DNA of 64,000 bases from Diadophis punctatus similis (GCA_023053685.1 JALIGW010000002.1:249558856-249622855); one strand, 5' to 3'; counted from the stretch's first letter, positions 1-11,401 are shown. A program made the numbers and translations. The notes: generated by a model not told the origin, from the sequence alone.

Positions 1-124
1 TGGTGATGTTACTCGAATAGAGACCGGAGGAGGCTTTGGGAACCAGAGAAGATTACGTTTCCACGCAGTTGGTTTCTACACGTGTGTATTGGCCAAGGTT
101 TACACTCTGACTAATGGGGAGCGG

Positions 125-567
125 TTTAATTTAATTTAATTTAATTGAACGTTCTTATAGGCCGCCCCACTCCCGTGGGACTCAGGGTGGCGTACAATAC
201 AGAGAAGAACAATTCATAAAAACAGTTATATAAAAAACAACATAATAACAACAATTAAAAGATTATAAAAAATATTAAAAATCATCCATCATTCATACCA
301 GGGAGGAGACCAAAGATATTCTAATTGGTCTCACTTTCACCCCGCCTGCCGGAAGAGCCATGTTTTTATAGCTTTATGGAAGGCCAGCAGGATGGGGATA
401 GTCCTGATCTCTGGGGGGAATTGGTTCCAGAGAGACGGAGCTCCCACAGAGAAGGCTCTTGCTTGGTCGACAGGACCTGGAGGAGACCAACTCTGTAGGA
501 CCTAACCGGTCGTAGGTAGGATGCGGTCCCGGAGGTAACCAGGCCCTGAGCCATGTAGGGCTTCTAA
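125..567 (-). mobile_element. L2-type LINE, 3' end fragment
   Basis: This fragment matches the 3' end of the longer L2 copies in the window (32253-35400 and 44838-48012): the same terminal block with 'gccgccc...ctcagg' and the decayed C-terminus of the reverse-transcriptase ORF. Read on the minus strand it ends in about four copies of TTAAA at its low-coordinate end. It is 5'-truncated, losing similarity just after the 'gccatgtagggctt' block. No open frame survives. Confidence 0.8.
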
Positions 568-1120
568 GCTTAAGTGTGCTTGCTTTGCCTAAGGGTATTC
601 AGATCTTGCTTTGAATGGCCTGTATTCACATCTACTTGAATAAAGAAATCCTTTTGATCTATTCAGCTCAGAAGTTTGTATCTTTCCAGGGTAGACGGAG
701 AGACAAGCCTTACAGGTATCATACTTGTATCTTGAGGACTACTTTCATGCTGGCTGGGGAAATTCTGGGGTTAAAATCTGGGTGAAACAAGGTAGAAGAC
801 TGAAATTCCACATGTGAGTCCATAATGAAAATACAAAAACACCATCCTTTGTGTAATTCCACTTCTTCTGCAAAAGGAAATATCGAGAAGCTTTTCCTGA
901 TAACCAGCATCTGGTAGTTAACCATATTCCGCTTTCCTTTTCTCTCCGCCTACAAGTCTAATCCTGAGAAAAGTTTGAGTAAAAAGAATCAGGCCAGAAT
1001 TCAAACAGTCAATTTCTCACCTACACTTTGAATGGGAGGTCACAAATGAAATTCAAGATTTCTCTAAACTCATCTACATTGTCCCATATGGATTTCCTTG
1101 TGTGCAATAAGAGATGATTT
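568..1120. other. Flank 3' of ZNF A, no gene seen
   Basis: AT-rich sequence downstream of the minus-strand finger gene A. I see no coding exon here. The last part, from about 1000, resembles the sequence just past the stop codons of ZNF B and ZNF D ('aaatgaaattcaa'), so it is probably 3' UTR or the edge of the duplicated unit. Confidence 0.4.
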
Positions 1121-1150
1121 GTGCTTGAAGTAATGTCCATAGACTGGACA

Positions 1151-4100
1151 TTAGAAAGATTTTTCCATGCTGTGAGTCCTCTGGTGTATTACCAGGTAGG
1201 AATTCTGACTAAAACTTTTCCCACAGTCATGACATTCAAAAGATTTATCTCCTGTGTGAGTACTCTGGTGATAGATGAGGTGGGAATTTCGACTGAAACT
1301 TTTCCCACAGTCAAGACATTCAAAAGATTTCTCTCCTGTGTGAGTACTCTGGTGGTTGATGAGGTGGGAATTCTGACTGAAACTTTTCCCACAATCAGGA
1401 CATTCAAAGGGTTTCTCCCCTGTGTGAGTCCTCTGATGTCTCATGAGGTGGGGATTCTGACTGAAACCTTTTCCACAGTCAGGACATTTAAAGTGTTTCT
1501 CTCCTGTGTGAGTCCTCTGATGTCTCATGAGGTGGAAATTTCTAATGAAACTTTTCCCACAATCTGGACATTCAAAGGGTTTGTCTCCTGTGTGAGTCCT
1601 CTGGTGGTTCATGAGGTAGGAATTTCGACTGAAACTTTTCCCACAATCTGAACATTGAAAGGGTTTCTCTCCTGTGTGAGTCCTCTGATGTATTACGAGG
1701 TAAGAATCCTCACTGAAACTTTTCCCACAATCAGAACATTCAAAGGGTTTCCCTCCAGGGTGAGTCCTCTGGTGTCTCATGAGGTGGGAATTTGTAACAA
1801 AACATTTCCCACAATCAGGACATTCAAAGGGTTTCTCTCCTGTGTGAGTCCTCTGGTGTCTCACAAGGTGGGAATTCTGACTAAAACCTTTTCCACAGGC
1901 AGGACATTCAAAAGGTTTTTCTCCTGTGTGAGCCCTCTGGTGGTTCATGAGATGGGAATTCTGACTAAAACCTTTTCCACAGTCAGGACATTCAAAAGGT
2001 TTCTCTCCTGTGTGAGTTCTCTGATGGTTCATGAGGTGAGAATTCTGACTAAAACCTTTCCCACAGTCAGGACATTCAAAAGGTTTCTCTCCTGTGTGAG
2101 TCCTCTGGTGTCTCATGAGTTCACAATTCTGATTGAAACCTTTCCCACAATCAGGACATTCAAAGCGTTCCTCTCCTGTGTGAGTCCTCTGGTGTCTCAT
2201 GAGGTGGGAATTTCTAATGAAACTTTCCCCACAATCTGGACATTCAAACGGTTTCTCTCCAGTGTGAGTCCTCTGGTGGTTCATGAGTTGGGAATTTTGA
2301 CTGTAAGTTTTCCCACAATCAGGACATTCAAACGGTTTCTCTGCTGTGTGAGTCCTCTGGTGTGTCACCAGGCTGGAATTCTCTCTAAAACATTTCCCAC
2401 AGATAGGACATTCAAAGGATTTCTCTCCTTTGTGAATCCTCTGGTGTCTCATGAGGCGGGAATTTGTAATGAAACATTTCCCACAATCAGGACATTGAAA
2501 GGATTTGTCTCCTGTGTGAGTCCTCTGGTGGTTCATGAGGTAGGAATTTCGACTGAAACTTTTCCCACAATCTGAACATTCAAAGGATTTCTCTCCTGTC
2601 TGAGTCCTCTGGTGTCTCATCAGCATGGAATTATCACTAAAACCTTCGGCAGAAATAGGACATTCAAAGGGTTTCTCTCCTTTGTGAATCCTCTGGTGTA
2701 TCATGAAGTGGGAATTTCTAATGAAACCTTTCCCACAACTTCGACACTCATAGAGTTTCTCCATGGAGAGAATCCTCTGATGTATTACCAGGCTGGAATT
2801 ACGATTGGACCTTCTCTCACAGTCAGGACATTGAAAGCGTTTTTCTCTTTTGTGATTCCTCTAGTGCAGGGCTGTCAAACCTGCAGCCAACAGGCTGGAT
2901 ATGTCATGCACTGGCCACACCCATGCCCATTTTAGCGAAGGGGGGGAAAAGTCACGATACATCATGTGATGCTGCTGTGACGACGTGAGTTTGACACCCC
3001 TGCTCTAATGTATCACCAAGTTGGAATTACAATTGAAAGTTTTCCCACAATCAGGACATTCAAAGCATTTTTCTCCTATGTGAGTCCTCTTGTGTATCAC
3101 GGCTGGAATTCTGAGACTGAAATGTTTCCCACAGAAAGGACATTTGAATGTTTTTTTTTCCTGTGTGAGTTCTCTGGTGTCTGAGATGGAAATTTCTAAT
3201 GAAGCTTTTCCCACAAACTAGGCACTCATACAGTTTCTCCCTGGAGTCAATCCACTGATGGATCACCAGACTGGAATTGTGACTGAAATTTATTCCAGTC
3301 AGGACATTCAAAGGGTTTCACTTTTGGGTGAGTCCTCGGGTGCTTCACCAGACTGAAATTCTCACTGAAAAATTTCCCACAGAAAGGATATTCAAATGGG
3401 GTTTTTTTCTCTGTGTTAGTCCTTACTGTCTCATGACCTGGGAATTTCTAATGAAACTTTCACACAATCTGCATTGTCATATGTTTTCTCCCTATGGTGA
3501 GTCCTCTGATGTATCACTATGTTGCCATGCTCACTATAGCATTTACTGCATTGGGAGCACTTTTTTGGCTTCCCTCTTGTGTGGTTGCTTCCATGAATCA
3601 CAAGGGAGCTGTTCTGACCAGTTTTTGCTACATTGAGATAGTGTGTGTGTGGCTTTTCTCCTGTCTAGCTCCTCATATAAACAGCTGTGATTTGCAATCT
3701 CTTATTTTCCCACCATAGGCAAATCTATGGAGCTTTTCCACAGCTGATATTCTTGAGGTCGTCAAAAATATGGACAATGCCTTGTTTAGTGGTACTTCCA
3801 TTCAAGCCGTTTTCTTCCTGAAAGGGTGTGGCCTGCATTCCTGTCTGCTCTGTGTGGCTTTACTATTGCCCTTTTCCTCCCCACTGACTTCCAGATATTT
3901 CCCTTTTTTGCTGATTGAAAAATAATCTCCTTTGACTTTTCATGTAACATATCCTTGAGTTCTGCATAATCTGCTTATATCCGCTTGAAATCTTTCTTGA
4001 TTTTCTCTTTTGTGTAACAGCTGCTGGAGGAGGAGGAGGAGAATTGTGTGGTTTTCTGAAGGAAATGAAAAATATTTTGATTTCTGGCTTGATTTTCTTC

Positions 4101-4159
4101 CCTTTACATTGCTTGTTATTTACAGTTGTCCTCAGTACTCTTATTGCCATCCTTTTTGT
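1151..4159 (-). pseudogene. C2H2 zinc-finger gene A, last exon (disrupted)
   Basis: The minus-strand frame 2764-1151 is open for 537 codons and encodes 19 tandem 28-residue C2H2 fingers joined by TGEKPFE-type linkers, ending in a stop at 1151. Such arrays bind DNA in the nucleus and usually act as transcription factors. Upstream the gene is broken. A 136-bp hAT-like MITE sits at 2867-3002, further fingers at 3005-3311 are split between two frames, and more decayed finger traces run to about 3660. The linker frame 4150-3863 stops before reaching the fingers. A splice acceptor (ctttgaatcttacag on the minus strand) places the exon start at 4159. Finger 2 reads CPISAEGF and lacks the second zinc cysteine. 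The finger block could still be translated from the Met at 2764, so a short product cannot be excluded. No KRAB or SCAN exon was recognised upstream. Confidence 0.8.
2867..3002. mobile_element. hAT-like MITE inside ZNF A
   Basis: A 136-bp non-autonomous DNA transposon with terminal inverted repeats cagggctgtcaaac at the left and gtttgacacccctg at the right. It is flanked by the 8-bp duplications ctctagtg (2859-2866) and ctctaatg (3003-3010), one mismatch apart. The duplicated sequence is ordinary finger-linker DNA. An 8-bp duplication with CAG..CTG ends is typical of the hAT superfamily. It is absent from the matching positions in ZNF B and D, so it landed after the copies separated. Confidence 0.88.
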
Positions 4160-5048
4160 CTGTAAGATTCAAAGAAAAGTAGAACTTAGTTTATAAAATG
4201 GTTAGAGATGATGTGAAAAAAGAAAAAAGTATATATTACAATGAAACAGCAAACATGCCCCAATGCTAGAATGTTATTTATGATTCATTTGACACATGGA
4301 AGACTACCGAGATTCATGTTCAAATATGCATGCAATCAAATTCAGTTGTTTAGTTGGGTCAATCACAAATTCTTAGCAATGCAAAGGACTATCAATTATA
4401 TCTTGAATGTTAACGGGAGGAATAAATCCTCCGGAGGTCGATGGATCTTTGCTTCCCTTTTGAAGTCATTCTCATTAGAAAATAAAACCGAGATTCAAAT
4501 CTAATTAACAAAATATTTATTTCAGTAGAAAATAATAAAAAGAATCCTTATTAAGCTACATTTTATCGGCTAATGAATAAATCACTTCTACCTTCGGTAG
4601 AAATGGCGAAGAGAAAGGAAAGGAGTTGACTTCAGGAATGCAGGCATGCGTAATAGAACATATCATACGTCTGCTTGACCATAAATTCAAGAAACAGTAG
4701 AAAACATAGAGATGCACAAACTGACAATATTCACATCGTGACATTGAAGTGCTGGGGATATAATTTATAATTGTAGACATATCCCTACAGAGAGAAATAT
4801 AGATACACCCACCTACACATGTATATATGGAGAAAATCTATGTCTTTCAACCCTGACAAAATGTCCCAAAATGGTTAGTCAAACCTTCTGAGCTAAATTT
4901 AGAGATGTGGGGGCTCTAATTGATGAAATGATGCTGAAATCCTCTGCAGGCTTTGAAGCACCAATTTTGCTCATGGAAGTCCTCAGCTACAAATAAGAGC
5001 AGAAAACACTGTCCACAAGTACAGTACTCTGATGACATCCCCACTAAA
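4160..5048. other. ZNF A upstream intron, shared with B and D
   Basis: No coding sequence was recognised. Blocks of it are recognisably shared with 21197-23230 (unit B) and 42070-42630 (unit D): a stretch mentioning 'gatgtgaaaaaagaaaaa', then 'aaatatatc...gtgctgggg', then 'ttagagatgtgggggct'. In the minus-strand gene model this is intron just 5' of the finger exon. Confidence 0.55.
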
Positions 5049-5499
5049 GTAGTCCTCACTTAATCTACCGCAATTGAAACTGATATCTGCGTCACTAAGC
5101 AGCTCAATCATTAAGCATGATGTCACATGACAGTGCCAACTTACATCTGTTCCTCTGTAGTTAAACAAATTACTGTGTGTTGTGAAAGGCAATTTTACTT
5201 GACCGTGACTTGCAATTTCCTGCCACTATACCCAATGATTTTACTTGTTAGAAGCTAGCTGGGAAGGTCACAAATGGGGATCATGAGTGTGGGATGCTGC
5301 AGCCATCATAACTGTGCAAATATTGGCAGAGCCCGAATTGGTGCACCTCCTTTACCTGCAAAACTACAGTCACTGCTGAAGTGCGGTCACTGAACAAGTG
5401 CTAGGCTTACCACAAATTTTGTGGATCAGGTGCACATCTATTTCTACTGTGCCATAGTAACTTTGAAGGCTCAGGGAAGAAGTGGTAAGTGAGGACTAC
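5049..5499. mobile_element. TIR DNA transposon (GTAGTCCTCACTTA family), unit A
   Basis: About 450 bp, beginning gtagtcctcactta and ending in the inverse taagtgaggactac. Internally it keeps traces of the 'protein-free' body seen in related copies, such as 'catgatgtcaca' and 'agtaactttgaagg'. Orthologous copies lie at the same relative place in unit B (about 23231-23682) and unit D (about 42630-43089), so it predates the segmental duplication. No transposase is encoded and the superfamily is uncertain. Confidence 0.7.
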
Positions 5500-5607
5500 C
5501 TGTGCAATCAAAGATGCCAAAAGGTCCCCAATAGCTCTTTTTTTAGAAAGTGCTGGATTAAGCACAATTGAACCTGGTTAATGCATGGATGGGACCAGAA
5601 ATACCGT

Positions 5608-6190
5608 TTCCCCCCAAAATGCGACCTTCCCTGAAAGTAAGGCCTAGCCTAATTTATTTTTTTTTGAGTGGGCCTATAATGTCTACTCCAAAAATAAGCC
5701 CTAGTGAAGGGAGTAGGCATAGCCAGCATAGGAAGCAGCCCTTTCCTTCCCCGGTCACTTCATGGAGGCTTCGCCCCTTAATTTCAGCCCATGGATCAGC
5801 TGAGCCAGCAAGGGCCAGGCAACTCAGCCCAGATCTCTGGAGCATTTCCCCAGCTGCTAGCCTGCTAGGGCCCCCTTTGCCTGCGGTCGCACTGCTATGC
5901 AAGAGCTCCATGGCAGTCCTGCAGCGGGACAGAGGAAGGAGGGGGAGATCACCCCTTCCTCTTTTGCACCCTAAAACCCCATCTTCCCTGGCTGCAGAGC
6001 CCCCTGCCTTCACTCCTCTCACTGGAGCAAGATGTGCAGTTCAATAATGGTATTACCCGTGGAAGCCTCCCAGTGCAACACTCTGCTGTAGTTTTGGAGG
6101 AAACCTCATTCCCTGCGCAGGATTGTACAGGAAAATCCCCCTCTTTTCCTGCCGATTATTCTTTCCTTGGAATTACAGCAAGATGCACAT
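5608..6190. repeat. Unassigned GC-rich repeat with 'ccgtttcccccaaaat' edge
   Basis: It begins with a decayed version of the 'accgtgtttcccccaaaataag' terminus that also appears at 38883 and 57274. The body is GC-rich and has no convincing coding frame. I could not place the right end. It is probably a non-autonomous DNA transposon related to those other copies. Confidence 0.35.
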
Positions 6191-6466
6191 CCCCAAAATG
6201 CTCCATCCAAAGGCTTCAGCCTTGCAATCCTGGGATGAGAGAGAGTGAGAGAGCTATCTGATCCAACCTCGTAGAGTTATCCAGGACTGGCGGCAATGTT
6301 CAAGTTCAATGTTCAAGTTCAAAGCCTTTATTGTAATTGTACATCAAGTATACAATGAAATTGGTTTAGCCTCTACTGGTGCAGTCCATACAGGAATGCA
6401 AGACAACATGAATAATATAAAGAATAATCCTTATACAAGTAGTTAGGAAACCCTGACTGCTCTTTA
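6191..6466. repeat. Unassigned interspersed repeat
   Basis: Non-coding. It contains a short direct duplication ('ttcaagttcaatgttcaagttcaa') followed by a sequence with 'caaagcctttattgtaattgtacatcaagtata' character that looks like the end of an interspersed repeat. I do not recognise the family. Confidence 0.3.
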
Positions 6467-6733
6467 GAAAGGCCAGATCCTGAAGATGAAAGTCAAATAC
6501 TTTGGCCACCTAATGAGAAGGAAGGACTCACTGGAGAAGAGCCTAATGCTGGGAAAGATTGAGGGCAAAAGAAGGATGGGACGACAGAGAATGAGGTGGC
6601 TGGATGGAGTCACTGAAGCAGTAGGCATGAGCTTAAATGGACTCCAGAGGATGGTAGAGGACAGGAAGGCCTGGAGGAATGTTGTCCATAGGGTCATGAT
6701 GGGTTGGACACAACTTCGCAACTAACAACAACA
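6467..6733 (+). mobile_element. Bov-B (RTE-clade) LINE, 3' end
   Basis: The plus-strand frame carries the C-terminal end of the Bov-B polyprotein. It shows the hallmark run FGHLMRRKDSLEKSLMLGKI, then GRQRMRWLDGVTEAVGMSL, then DRKAWRNVVHRV, ending in a stop next to an 'aacaacaaca' tail. These motifs match the C-terminus of Bov-B from ruminants and squamates, a LINE known for horizontal transfer between those groups. Only about the last 80 codons remain, so the copy is strongly 5'-truncated and not mobile by itself. Confidence 0.85.
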
Positions 6734-7301
6734 TAGTATTCAGTTTGCTCTTTCTCCTTAATTGCAAGCATTAATCTATTCATTTCTGCACATTCTAATA
6801 TTTTCCTAATCACATTCTCATCTGTGGTTATCTCTTCACTCTTCCAGCTTTGTGCAAATACAATTCTAGCAGCAGTTAAATATATGAATAATTAAATATA
6901 CATTTCCCTTACTATATTTTTTGGGTAAAATCCCCAACAGAAATATTTCTGGCTTTAAATCAATATGCTACTTTATCATTTTTTTCCAGCCACGTATGTA
7001 TTTTTGTCCAATTTTTTTTTGCTTTTGGGCAAGTCCACCACACGATAGTATGACCCAGGTATCTGGTGGCACTTCCAACATTTAGCTGACTTATCTTTAA
7101 ACATCCTTGCCAACCTCGTTGGCACAAAATGCCATCTATAAAACATCTTTTACAAATTTTCTTTGTATGCAGTTGACATTGTTAATTTGTAGTTCCTATC
7201 CCACAATTTTTGCCATTTATTTAATTCAATTGTATAACCAAAATTTTTTGCCCATACTATTGTTTACTTCACTTGTTCATCTTCCAATTGAATGCCTAGT
7301 A

Positions 7302-8667
7302 CACGGGTTGGCAATGTGCGGCTCTAGAGCCGCATGCAGCTCTTTGGACCCTCTCCTCCAACTCCCTGTCGAATGATCCCACCAGTGGGTGGCCCCTCCC
7401 CTCCCCCTCACTCCTCGCCTGCCCTGAGAACAGAAGGGGGACTGCGGCGGATGGAGACTCGCTCCATATTCCGGAACAGGAACGAAACACCCCACTACTT
7501 GCCTCTTTTTCCGGCCCTTGTTGCTGCTGTGTACACCTCAGCTGCTGGGGGAGACGCGTGACTTTTCTCCGTGGCGAGACACTGGCTGGGCCATCCGGCT
7601 GCAGCCGATCCTCCACATTGTAATGGGATCCAGGAGGAGGAAGAGGGCACGCCGTCTCCCCCATTGTGCAACATGCTAAGTTTAAGTGCAAAAGCAGCAA
7701 GCAGCCATGGAGGCGTTGAGAGGAATATGGGGAAACGTGCCCTAGCTGGTGTCTCGGGGCAGAGAAAGTCACGTGTCTCCACATATTCCTCTTGCCACTC
7801 CATGGCTGCTTGCTGCTCTTGGAACTTAAACCTGGCGTGCTGCACAATGGGGGAGACAGCGTGCTCTCCTCCTCCTCCTGGAGCCCATTATGATGCGGAG
7901 CATTGGCTGGGGTGGCCCAGCCAGTGTCTTGGCATGGAGAAAAGTCATGTGTCTCCCAACAACAGCCAGAAAAAGAGGCAAGTAGATGAGTGCTTCACTT
8001 CCACTCTGAAATATGGAGCGAGTCTCTATCCGCCGCTGTCGCCCTTCTCTTCTCAGGGCAGGCAAGGAGTGAGGAGGAGGGGAGGGCGAGGGGCAGGGGG
8101 GGCAGCCAGCCGACAGGGAGCCACAGCAGGCGGACGAAAGAGCTTCATTTATCTGGGAACCTGAAATGACTCTTGATTTAAAATGAAATCATATAGTAAA
8201 AAGCACCCAAAGAAGAAGAAAGAACAACATCAGCAAAAAAAACAAAAACCCCACCCCACCCCTCGCCTCTTTTTGGAAATGGTTCAAGAGGGAATCCACG
8301 CATGCGCGCGCACACGAACACATGAACACACACATACGAGAGAGAGAAAAAGAGAGAGGGGGAGTAGAGAGAGGTAGAGAGATGAGAGAGAGAGATGAGA
8401 AAGAGAGAGGGGGAAAGAAAAAGATGAGAGGGAGGGAGGGAAGGAAGGAAGGAGAGAGATGAGAGTGAGGGAGAAAGATGAGAAAGAGAGGGAGAGGGAG
8501 AAAGATGAGAGATGAGGGAGAAAGAGAGAGATGAGGGAGAAAGAGATGAGAAAGAGGGAGGGAGGGAGAAAGAGAGAGGGAGGGAGAAAGATGAGAAAGA
8601 GAGGGAGAAAGATGAGAGATGAGGGAGAAAGAGATGAGAAAGAGGGAGGGAGAAAGAGAGAGGGAGG

Positions 8668-8751
<84 letters not shown>

Positions 8752-8936
8752 TTTAAAAGAAAATACTTGGAGCCACAAAAACTGAATAGGCGTGGCTGGG
8801 GGGTGTCATGTGATTGGGTGGGAGTGAGTGATGTTGAGTTGGCCACGCCCACCTAGGTTTTGTGATTCCCGGTGTTTTGTTTTCTGTGGGAAATGGGCCC
8901 AAGTGTTCTTTGAGTGTTTAAGGTTGCAGACCCCTG
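7302..8936. mobile_element. 1.6-kb foldback hAT-like element inside L1
   Basis: The termini are cacgggttggcaa and its partner ttgcagacccctg. The perfect 8-bp duplication gcctagta lies at 7294-7301 and 8937-8944. Inside, a block at about 7424-7736 recurs in inverted orientation at about 7785-8065, sharing the 'cactggctggg..ggccca', 'ggaggaggaagagggcacgc' and 'ccatggctgcttgctgct' segments. A single strand could therefore fold into a stem of roughly 280 bp. The right third contains a long GA-rich tract. Reading frames over the stem are by-products of the inverted repeat; no transposase is seen. Confidence 0.8.
8333..8747. repeat. GA-rich microsatellite tract
   Basis: About 415 bp of purine-only plus strand (GA, GAGG and GAAA mixtures), ending in a perfect (GA)n run at about 8670-8747. 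It lies wholly inside the hAT element 7302-8936. The purine strand could adopt triplex (H-DNA) structure. Confidence 0.95.
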
Positions 8937-9312
8937 GCCTAGTAGGTAGCTGTACGTTTTTTTAAAATCAATTTTTCTTCTGCCCGTTAGTATCTTCTCT
9001 GGTTGTGTTAGTTCTTTATAAAAACCATATAGCCTTACATCTTTCTCATATCTAGAATGTATCTGCACTTGTGAATACCTGTCATATCAATCCCGTGATC
9101 ATTCAATTCTTGCTTAGTTTTGAGTTCCCCCTTTTCATTCAAAATATCTTTATATCTAGCAATATGTTCAATGTTAATAACATTTGGATGAACCAGTGCT
9201 TCCATTGTTGAAAGCCAAACTGGTAACCTCAAATAGTGTTGTTCTCTGACTTTCTCCCACACTAACAATGATGCATTCCTAAAATAATGTCTTTGAAAGT
9301 AACCATGTATTA

Positions 9313-10797
9313 TATCCATCATTTCTTGACTTGCCTTCTGGAGCTTTGGAAAATAAGTTGACCCCCTTCTCTATGTGTCAACCTGGAATTCCAATACTGG
9401 AATACCACTATCATATCACTCCTAGTCCTTCTTTTCTCTAGACTAACTAAATCCAAATCCTGCAACCATTCTTGATATGTTTTAGTCTCCAGGCCTTTAA
9501 TCATCTTAGTTGCTCTTCTTTGCACTTTTTCCCAAAGTCTCAACATCTTTTTTGTAATATGGTGACCAAAACTGGATGAAGTATTCCAGGCGTGGTCTTA
9601 CTAAGGCTTCATATAAAGTGGTACTAAACATTCACGTGATTTTGATTCTATGCCTCTGTTTACATAACCAAAAATTTTATTAGCTTTTTTGGCTGCTGCC
9701 GCATACTGCTGGTTCATATTTAAGTGATCGTCCATTAGAAGTCCAAGGTCCTTTGGTTTTTCCTGCTTAAGTATAAAATCTTGCTTTTCTCCACATTAAA
9801 TTTCACGTTGCTGGATAGGGCCCATTGTTCAAGTCTGTCAAGATCTTTTTGGATCCTAAGCTTGTCTTCTGGGGTGTTAGCTATTCCTGCCAGCTTAGTG
9901 TCATCTGCAAATCTGTTGAGTTCCCCTTCTATTCCCTCATCTAAGTCATGTAAGAAGATACTGAAGAGTACTGGGCCTAAGACAGAACCCTGTGGCATAT
10001 CACTGCTCACCTCCCTCCATGCAGATGTAGTACCATGAAGGACAATTTGTTGAGTACAATTTATCAGCCACATTATAAATCTATCTGTTGGTGATGCTGT
10101 CTATCCCACATTTTTCTAGAGTATCAAAAAGTAGGTTGTAGTCTATTGTATGCTTTGCTGAAATCTAAATATACTATGTCCACAGCATTTCTCTGGTCTA
10201 CTAATTTAGTCACTTTGTCAAAGAATGAAATAAGATTGGCATGATCTGTTTTTAACAAATCCATGCTGGCTTTTATTTAAAACTTTGTTTCTAGATGTTC
10301 ACAGATATGTTTTTTTTTAATTATTATTTTTCCATTATCTTCCCAGGTATCAATGTTAGGCTGATTGGTCTGTAAATTCCTGGGTGTGGTCCTCCCCCCC
10401 TTTTTTTTGAAGATGGGAACTGCATCAGCTATTTTCCAATCCTCAGGTAATAGCAATAGCACTTTACTTATATACCACTTCATAGTGCTTTACAGCCCTC
10501 TCTAAGCGGTTTACAGAGTTCAGCATATTGCCCCCAACAATCTGGGTCCTCATTTTACCGACCTCAGAAGGATGGAAGGCTGAGTCAACCTTGGACCAGT
10601 GAGATTTGAACAGCTGAACTGCTGAACTAGCAGTCAGCCTGCAATAGCTGCATTTAACCACTGCACCACTTCAGCTCGTAATAACCCAGTGTTCCAGGAT
10701 ATTTGAAAGATATGGTACAATAGTTCTGAGACAACATCTGCCAGCTCCCTCAGAACTCTGGTGTTCCAAGTATCAGATGCTGGTGATTTATATTCAC
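9313..10797 (-). mobile_element. CR1 LINE, RT domain to 3' end, with SINE insertion
   Basis: Minus-strand CR1 reverse transcriptase. The frame at 10073-9735 contains WREVSSDMPQGSVLGPVLF and NRFADDTKLAGIANTPEDKL, diagnostic of CR1 RT motifs. The frame at 9546-9319 contains RRATKMIKGLETKTYQEWLQ from the C-terminus. A SINE interrupts it at 10447-10678. The CR1 then continues to about 10797, where it meets a second CR1 piece in the opposite orientation. Stops and frameshifts show it is inactive. Confidence 0.88.
10447..10678 (-). mobile_element. Sauria-type tRNA-derived SINE
   Basis: Minus-strand SINE. From its 5' end near 10678 it has an A-box-like 'gtggtgcagtggtta' and a B-box-like 'gttcaaatctcac', then a conserved body with 'ttgactcagccttccatcc' and 'aaaatgaggacccagattg', ending in a short 'gctattgctatt' tail. 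Further copies lie at 16813-17066, 25905-26155 and 52206-52448. The promoter boxes and tail mark it as a pol III SINE of the squamate Sauria type; I am less sure of the subfamily. Confidence 0.85.
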
Positions 10798-11130
10798 CAA
10801 ACTCATCAAATTTAAGATGACACCAAGCTGGCAGTAATACCCAACACCCCAGAAGATAGGCTCAAGAATCAGGGGTGAAATCCAGCAGGTTCTGACAGGT
10901 TCTTGAGCACCAGTAGTGGAAATTTTGAGTAGTTCAGGGAACCGGCAAATACCACCTCTGGCTGGCCCCAGAGTGGGGGTGGGAATGGAGATTTTGCAGT
11001 ATCCTTCCCCTGCCATGCTCACCAAGCTATGCCCACCAAGCCACATCACGCCCACCAAGTCATGCCCATAGAACCGGTAGTAAAAAAAATTGGATTTCAC
11101 CACTGGACTCAAGATACAGGAGAATCTCAA
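10797..11130 (+). mobile_element. CR1 fragment of unit A, with internal hAT MITE
   Basis: Plus-strand CR1 remnant: 'tcatcaaatttaagatgacacc', 'aacaccccagaagataggctc' and then, after the MITE, 'actcaagatacaggagaatct'. It lies directly next to the duplicated ZNF first-exon block. CR1 occupies the same place in unit B (24370 onwards) and unit D (43280 onwards), so this is the shortened orthologue of one ancestral insertion. Confidence 0.7.
10870..11105. mobile_element. hAT-like MITE ('CAGGGGTGAAATCCA' termini)
   Basis: A 236-bp element with ends caggggtgaaatcca and its inverse tggatttcaccactg, containing the 'gaaccggtagtaaaaaaa' block near its right end. It splits the small CR1 fragment at 'ctcaaga', which is repeated imperfectly on both sides, so the exact duplication is blurred. 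Its relatives include the 2.5-kb element at 25427-27969 and pieces near 13549, 35868 and 51922. Confidence 0.75.
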
Positions 11131-11378
11131 TAGCCATTCCCAAAGAATCAACCTTCACTTGGAAGAGACTTTCTAAATCTTTCCACCAGCAGAAACCTGC
11201 AGCCACCAGTTTCACAGCGTGCAGCACCAGTGGGCTTAAATCTGGGGAGGGAAGGAACCTTCTGCAGCAGCAGCAGCTGACATGCTTCAGCCCAGTTGCT
11301 TCTCTGCCTCCAGGCCGTGGAGGAAACCAAACAGCCCGACTTGCTCCCGGACTCTCCTCCCACCTGCCCTCAACTCAC

Positions 11379-11401
11379 CTTCCAGCTGCTGCTTCGACCA
11401 T
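11379..11401 (-). CDS. Putative first coding exon, ZNF A
   Basis: On the minus strand an ATG in strong context (cccATGg) begins the codons for MVEAAAG and then meets a consensus donor, GGAAG|GTGAGT, after 23 nt, leaving phase 2. The same ATG, length and donor recur in units B (28557-28579) and D (50171-50193) within longer conserved blocks, arguing for a real exon. Splicing directly to the finger exon would hit a stop quickly, so an unseen middle exon, a non-coding role, or gene death is implied. The link to ZNF A rests on order and repetition, not on a transcript. Confidence 0.5.

Larger units (their letters stand above)
6738..9312 (-). mobile_element. L1-type LINE ORF2 C-terminal fragment, split by a hAT element
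   Basis: Two minus-strand pieces (8945-9312 and 6738-7301) belong to one L1 copy. The high-coordinate piece carries the fragment WEKVREQHYLRLPVWLSTME, typical of the L1 ORF2 C-terminus. The low-coordinate piece matches another L1 copy in this window at 50640-51917 ('tctgcacattctaatattttcc', 'tttgtgcaaatac'). They are separated by the foldback hAT element 7302-8936, whose target duplication joins them exactly. Both pieces carry stops and frameshifts. Confidence 0.75.

Noticed and set aside
1121..2575. Long plus-strand open frames across the ZNF A array (similar ones across B and D)
   Set aside because: They are the antisense of 84-bp finger repeats. The period is a multiple of three, so an open antisense unit stays open through the whole array; the residues follow the finger period and match no known protein.
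5568..6047. 159-codon plus-strand frame
   Set aside because: It covers a GC-rich repeat with the 'cgtttcccccaaaat' edge. It is open on both strands and has no domain.
8178..8852. 224-codon Ser/Leu repeat frame on the minus strand
   Set aside because: It is a translation of the GA microsatellite.
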